Assembly: GCA_051861445.1 (NCBI GenBank)
Contig: JBHYCS010000010.1
Span: 62,001-126,000 of the forward strand
Reading direction: 5' to 3'
DNA: 64,000 nt
From: Parasediminibacterium sp051861445
Lineage (GTDB): Bacteria > Bacteroidota > Bacteroidia > Chitinophagales > Chitinophagaceae
Positions within the stretch are counted from its first letter, which is position 1. Every line of letters begins with the position of its first letter. The notes beneath the pieces are model-generated. The model was given only the letters and a program-made list of their open reading frames with translations. It made no database searches and was not told where the DNA came from. Position numbers and translations under genes: made by a program. Of this stretch, positions 63,757-64,000 are shown piece after piece.

Positions 63757-64000
63757 ACTAGTTATTGATACTAACCTTTGGATAAGTTTTCTATTGATGA
63801 GTGACTATTCTAAGGTAGACCCATTGTTTGCAGACAATGCTGTTAAACTTATTTTTAATCAAGAGTTAATTGATGAATTTGTAGCGGTTGCTCAAAGACC
63901 TAAGTTCAGAAAATATTTTCCTTTGGATGACATTGTAGATTTGTTAACGAAAGTTAGGACTAAAGCTGAATTTATAGCTGTGACTTCAAAAGTTAATTTA
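63734..64000 (+). CDS. PIN-domain toxin (COG1569-like), partial
   Basis: 89 residues before the right edge. HRLVIDTNLWISFLL at the start has the first catalytic aspartate (D12) and T13/N14 of the PIN fold. ELIDEFVAVAQRPKFRKYF carries the conserved Glu and the RPKF motif of the PIN subfamily annotated as toxin component. It is a probable ribonuclease, neutralised by the upstream small protein. The rest of the active site is beyond the window. Confidence 0.85.
   Translation, partial: MPTKTKHRLVIDTNLWISFLLMSDYSKVDPLFADNAVKLIFNQELIDEFVAVAQRPKFRKYFPLDDIVDLLTKVRTKAEFIAVTSKVNL

Overview
The window looks like chromosomal DNA of a Bacteroidota member, most likely in or near Chitinophagaceae. The evidence is AT-rich sequence, GldF/GldG gliding genes, PorP/SprF and gliding-type C-terminal domains of type IX secretion, a MurF-alanine racemase fusion, promoters of the TTTG-N19-TAnnTTTG kind, and a 47-bp-repeat type II-C CRISPR-Cas locus. 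The family-level placement is inference; no rRNA or tRNA gene was seen.

Layout. 1-6.95 kb: a leftward assimilatory sulfate reduction and cysteine operon (cysH-cysD-cysN-cysE-cysK-cobA-cysJ, the last running off the left edge). It has a near-perfect Bacteroidota promoter and an inverted repeat upstream of cysH. Without a CysC domain and with an iron-sulfur-type CysH, the route is probably sulfate to APS to sulfite. 7.15-8.31 kb: an orphan periplasmic-binding-protein-like gene. 8.39-11.43 kb: a CRISPR array of 40 repeats and 39 spacers. 11.68-19.48 kb: on the minus strand a GIY-YIG gene, cas2, cas1, an HU-family gene and a very long cas9. The interval is studded with short palindromic mobile repeats. 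A tracrRNA gene lies divergently upstream of cas9 (19517-19581, + strand). Its anti-repeat fixes crRNA orientation as + strand, opposite to the cas genes, and a terminator follows the array on that strand. 19.6-20.8 kb: repeat-rich DNA with a 317-bp tandem duplication and no credible gene.

20.8-40.5 kb is housekeeping: SlyD-like FKBP, mqnD, lspA, murF-alr, terC, gldG-gldF, frr, mreB/mreC/mreD, a three-gene two-component cluster, rseP, dxr and a GH3-family adenylating enzyme. 40.6-56.2 kb carries rplU-rpmA plus an Ala/Lys/Pro-repeat protein, a PolX-like PHP protein, tamB, an isoaspartyl peptidase, a FadN-type beta-oxidation enzyme, mqnB, efp with an unusual tip loop, and accB-(S23-like gene)-accC. 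56.3-62.5 kb is a leftward surface cluster: an OmpA-family protein, PorP/SprF, and a 1070-residue secreted repeat protein with a gliding-type C-terminal domain. 62.5-64 kb is decayed accessory DNA (a heptad-repeat relic and a pseudogene) followed by an antitoxin-PIN toxin pair cut by the right edge.

The strongest candidate for something under-described is the CRISPR locus. It combines a 1692-residue Cas9 with about 590 residues after RuvC-III, an HU-family gene between cas9 and cas1, a cluster of four GATGC-type motifs between the HU gene and cas1, REP-like palindromes in the gaps around the adaptation genes, and an array whose inferred transcription polarity runs from the oldest to the newest spacers.
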